Positions 62,609-64,000 of a stretch of 64,000 nt of DNA are shown in pieces. The position numbers and the translations under genes are program-made. The DNA lies in contig NZ_RKHJ01000001.1 of NCBI RefSeq assembly GCF_003752465.1, positions 992,001 through 1,056,000 on the forward strand, given 5' to 3'. This DNA is from Agrococcus jenensis. Its GTDB lineage: Bacteria; Actinomycetota; Actinomycetes; Actinomycetales; Microbacteriaceae. Every line of letters starts with the position of its first letter. The stretch's first letter is position 1. The notes under the pieces are model-generated. The model was not told where the DNA came from. It saw only the letters and a program-made list of their open reading frames with translations, and did no database searches.

Positions 62609-64000
62609 ATGAGTGAGCAGCGCAGGGACGACTTCGACGCGCTGATCGCCGACGCGATCGCCCATGCCGACGCCGACCACCGCACCGACGGTCCGGCGCT
62701 CGAGCCGGAGGAGCACGTCGAGGTCGTCGACGAGCAGCGCGCGGACGATCCATTCGTGGCGCTGCGGCCCGGCGACTCCCTGCCGGCCTTCGAGGTCGAC
62801 GACGCGACGTTCGCGGCCGCGACGGATCCCCTCGCCGCCGCGGAGCTGTCCCCGTCCGCCCACGTCGGCGAGGCGCTGCCGGCCGGCGGATGGTCGCTGT
62901 CGCGCGAGGGCGCCGACGTGCCGACCCAGCAGATGGACGCCGTCGAGCTGGCGGCGGAGCTGCGCGCGGTCGCCGCGCCGAGCGAGGCGCGGCCGACCGA
63001 CGCGCCGACGTCGGACGCCCGGGATGCCGCCGCTCGCGCCCGGCACGCCGTCTCGCCCATGCTCCCCGTGCTGCCGCCCTCGGATCAGCCGCGCATCGGC
63101 GGCCTCGCCGCGAGGGTCGCCGCGCGCGCGGCCGCGGAGCGTGCCGGGCGCGAGCTCGAGCCGGAGCTCGACATGCAGCCCGAGCCGACGGCGCCGCCGG
63201 CGCCGGAGCCCGGGATCGCGCTGGAGCCCGGAGCCCGGCCGGAGCCGCAGCCGGTGCAGGAGCCGCAGCCGGAGCCGCAGCCGGTGCACGAGCAGGAGCC
63301 GCAGCCGGAGCCGGAGCCCGAACCGCAGCCGGAGCCCGAACCGGAGCCGGAGCCGGAGCCTCAGCCGGAACCGGAGCCCGAACCCGAGCCCGAACCGGAG
63401 CCCGAGCCGGAGCCGGAGCCCGAGCCCGAGCCCGAGCCGGAGCCCGAGCCCGAGCCGGAGCCCGAGCCCGAGCCGGAGCCCGAGCCCGAGCCCGAGCCGG
63501 AGCCCGAGCCCGAGCCCGAGCCCGAGCCGGAGCCCGAGCCGGAGCCCGAGCCCGAACCGGAGCCCGAGCCGGAGCCGGCGCCGGAGCCGGAGCCGGAGCG
63601 TGCGATCCCCATGCCCTCGCCGCAGGCGGCACCCGTCGCGCCCCCGCCCGTCCCGAATCCGCTCGCCGCGGCGCCCGCCTCGGCCCCGGAGCCCGTCGCG
63701 CTGACCGAGCCGGAGTCCGCGGACCCCTTCGCGCTCGCGGCGGTCGAACGCGTGCGCGGCTGGGCGGCGCGACCCAGCACCTCGAAGCCCGACAAGGCGG
63801 CCGAGCGCCTCGCCGGCCTGCTGAAGGACCCGGCCGGCCTCGACTTCGCCATCGGCTTCGTCGACAAGGTCGTGCGGCCCGAGGATCCGCGGGTGAGCGC
63901 CCGCAACTTCGAGGCCCTCAGCCGCGACATCCCCGGCTTCCTCGACTGGTACCTCAAGCTCGGGGTCACCGTCGGCGGCGGGTTCGGCATCGTCACGCCC
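62609..64000 (+). CDS. putA-like proline dehydrogenase/P5C dehydrogenase, N-terminal part with Glu-Pro tract
   Basis: Open to the right edge (464 codons). Residues 1-210 are Ala/Asp-rich, 211-330 are an almost uninterrupted Glu-Pro (with some Gln-Pro) tract, and from about 370 the sequence becomes [56 protein letters not shown] and [12 protein letters not shown]. That segment matches the start of the proline dehydrogenase domain of actinobacterial bifunctional PutA. The catalytic domains lie beyond the window. The long disordered N-terminus is atypical. Confidence 0.75.
   Translation, partial: MSEQRRDDFDALIADAIAHADADHRTDGPALEPEEHVEVVDEQRADDPFVALRPGDSLPAFEVDDATFAAATDPLAAAELSPSAHVGEALPAGGWSLSREGADVPTQQMDAVELAAELRAVAAPSEARPTDAPTSDARDAAARARHAVSPMLPVLPPSDQPRIGGLAARVAARAAAERAGRELEPELDMQPEPTAPPAPEPGIALEPGARPEPQPVQEPQPEPQPVHEQEPQPEPEPEPQPEPEPEPEPEPQPEPEPEPEPEPEPEPEPEPEPEPEPEPEPEPEPEPEPEPEPEPEPEPEPEPEPEPEPEPEPEPEPEPEPEPAPEPEPERAIPMPSPQAAPVAPPPVPNPLAAAPASAPEPVALTEPESADPFALAAVERVRGWAARPSTSKPDKAAERLAGLLKDPAGLDFAIGFVDKVVRPEDPRVSARNFEALSRDIPGFLDWYLKLGVTVGGGFGIVTP
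63239..63600 (+). repeat. GAGCCG/GAGCCC hexanucleotide tract coding for Glu-Pro
   Basis: About 120 codons alternate GAG/GAA/CAG with CCG/CCC, giving an imperfect six-base tandem repeat. It encodes the low-complexity part of the putA-like protein and is likely length-variable by slippage in multiples of six bases, which keeps the frame. Confidence 0.9.

Noticed and set aside
63239..63600. CRISPR-like or minisatellite array
   Set aside because: The repeat is a six-base coding repeat without spacers and keeps a continuous reading frame.
63361..63996. Minus-strand ORF with a long Gly-Ser repeat
   Set aside because: It is the antisense reading of the Glu-Pro tract; the plus-strand frame ends in a recognisable PutA-like segment.

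Overview
The window is a high-GC actinobacterial chromosome segment that contains the replication origin. Gene order (dnaN-dnaA / rpmH-rnpA-yidD-yidC-jag-rsmG-parA-parB-trxA-trxB-murJ-cca-rpsF-ssb-rpsR-rplI-dnaB), many GTG starts, an F420-type oxidoreductase, a Fur/catalase pair and short dispersed palindromes of the TCTCGATACG...CTACTCGA type all point to Micrococcales, most likely Microbacteriaceae. The genus cannot be fixed from the sequence alone. No rRNA, tRNA, IS element, prophage or CRISPR array was found.

Layout. Positions 1-2237 hold the start of dnaN, oriC (189-830, with degenerate DnaA boxes and three REP-like palindromes) and dnaA. Positions 2568-5452 hold the rpmH-rnpA-yidD-yidC-jag-rsmG string. 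Positions 5453-6733 are a gene-free 1.3 kb centromere-like region with six parS sites, followed by parAB. Positions 8740-15757 hold trxA-trxB, a small membrane-anchored protein, murJ, a DUF6049 protein and cca. Positions 15957-19567 hold the rpsF-ssb-rpsR-rplI operon, then dnaB behind a cluster of DnaA-box-like motifs. Positions 19620-29528 are mixed housekeeping and stress genes: a Cys-less HesB-like protein, an NYN/LOTUS protein, an Fpg/Nei glycosylase, an FMN reductase, an M20 peptidase, a small envelope operon, a sulfurtransferase and fur-katA.

Positions 29629-32256 form an accessory island on the minus strand. It reads as a type VII secretion (ESX) polymorphic-toxin module: a CpnT-like WXG100_2 carrier, a WHH-type HNH nuclease, two small putative immunity proteins and a GAD-like/Tdi1 immunity protein. 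Carrier and nuclease lie in one reading frame separated by a single TAG codon, the most unusual feature seen here. A second ESX-type pair, a WLG small protein plus an alpha/beta-hydrolase-like protein, lies at 35424-37282. Between and after these are an alcohol dehydrogenase, purB, a low-molecular-weight phosphatase and a holin-like membrane protein.

Positions 37807-42327 hold an aminotransferase translationally coupled to a branched-chain-type 2-oxoacid dehydrogenase (E1alpha, E1beta, E2). Then come a REP-like palindrome array and nadE. A fully overlapping znuA-znuC-znuB-znuB-zur operon sits behind a Zur-type box that covers the promoter. About 1.3 kb further lies rpmB-rpmG-rpsN, which encodes zinc-independent (Cys-less) ribosomal proteins. 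Positions 49774-62511 hold a GH13 glycosidase with an LLM oxidoreductase, a MocR-type regulator divergent from a YczE-like membrane protein, HU, a CopD-CtaG fusion, a phosphatase, an F420-type enzyme, a GNAT, TrhO, a thioesterase and an FAD oxidoreductase. The right edge holds the start of a putA-like gene with a Glu-Pro tract of about 120 residues.

Many monocistronic genes share an A/T-anchored -10 hexamer 6-8 bases before the start codon and lack a Shine-Dalgarno sequence, so leaderless transcription appears common.
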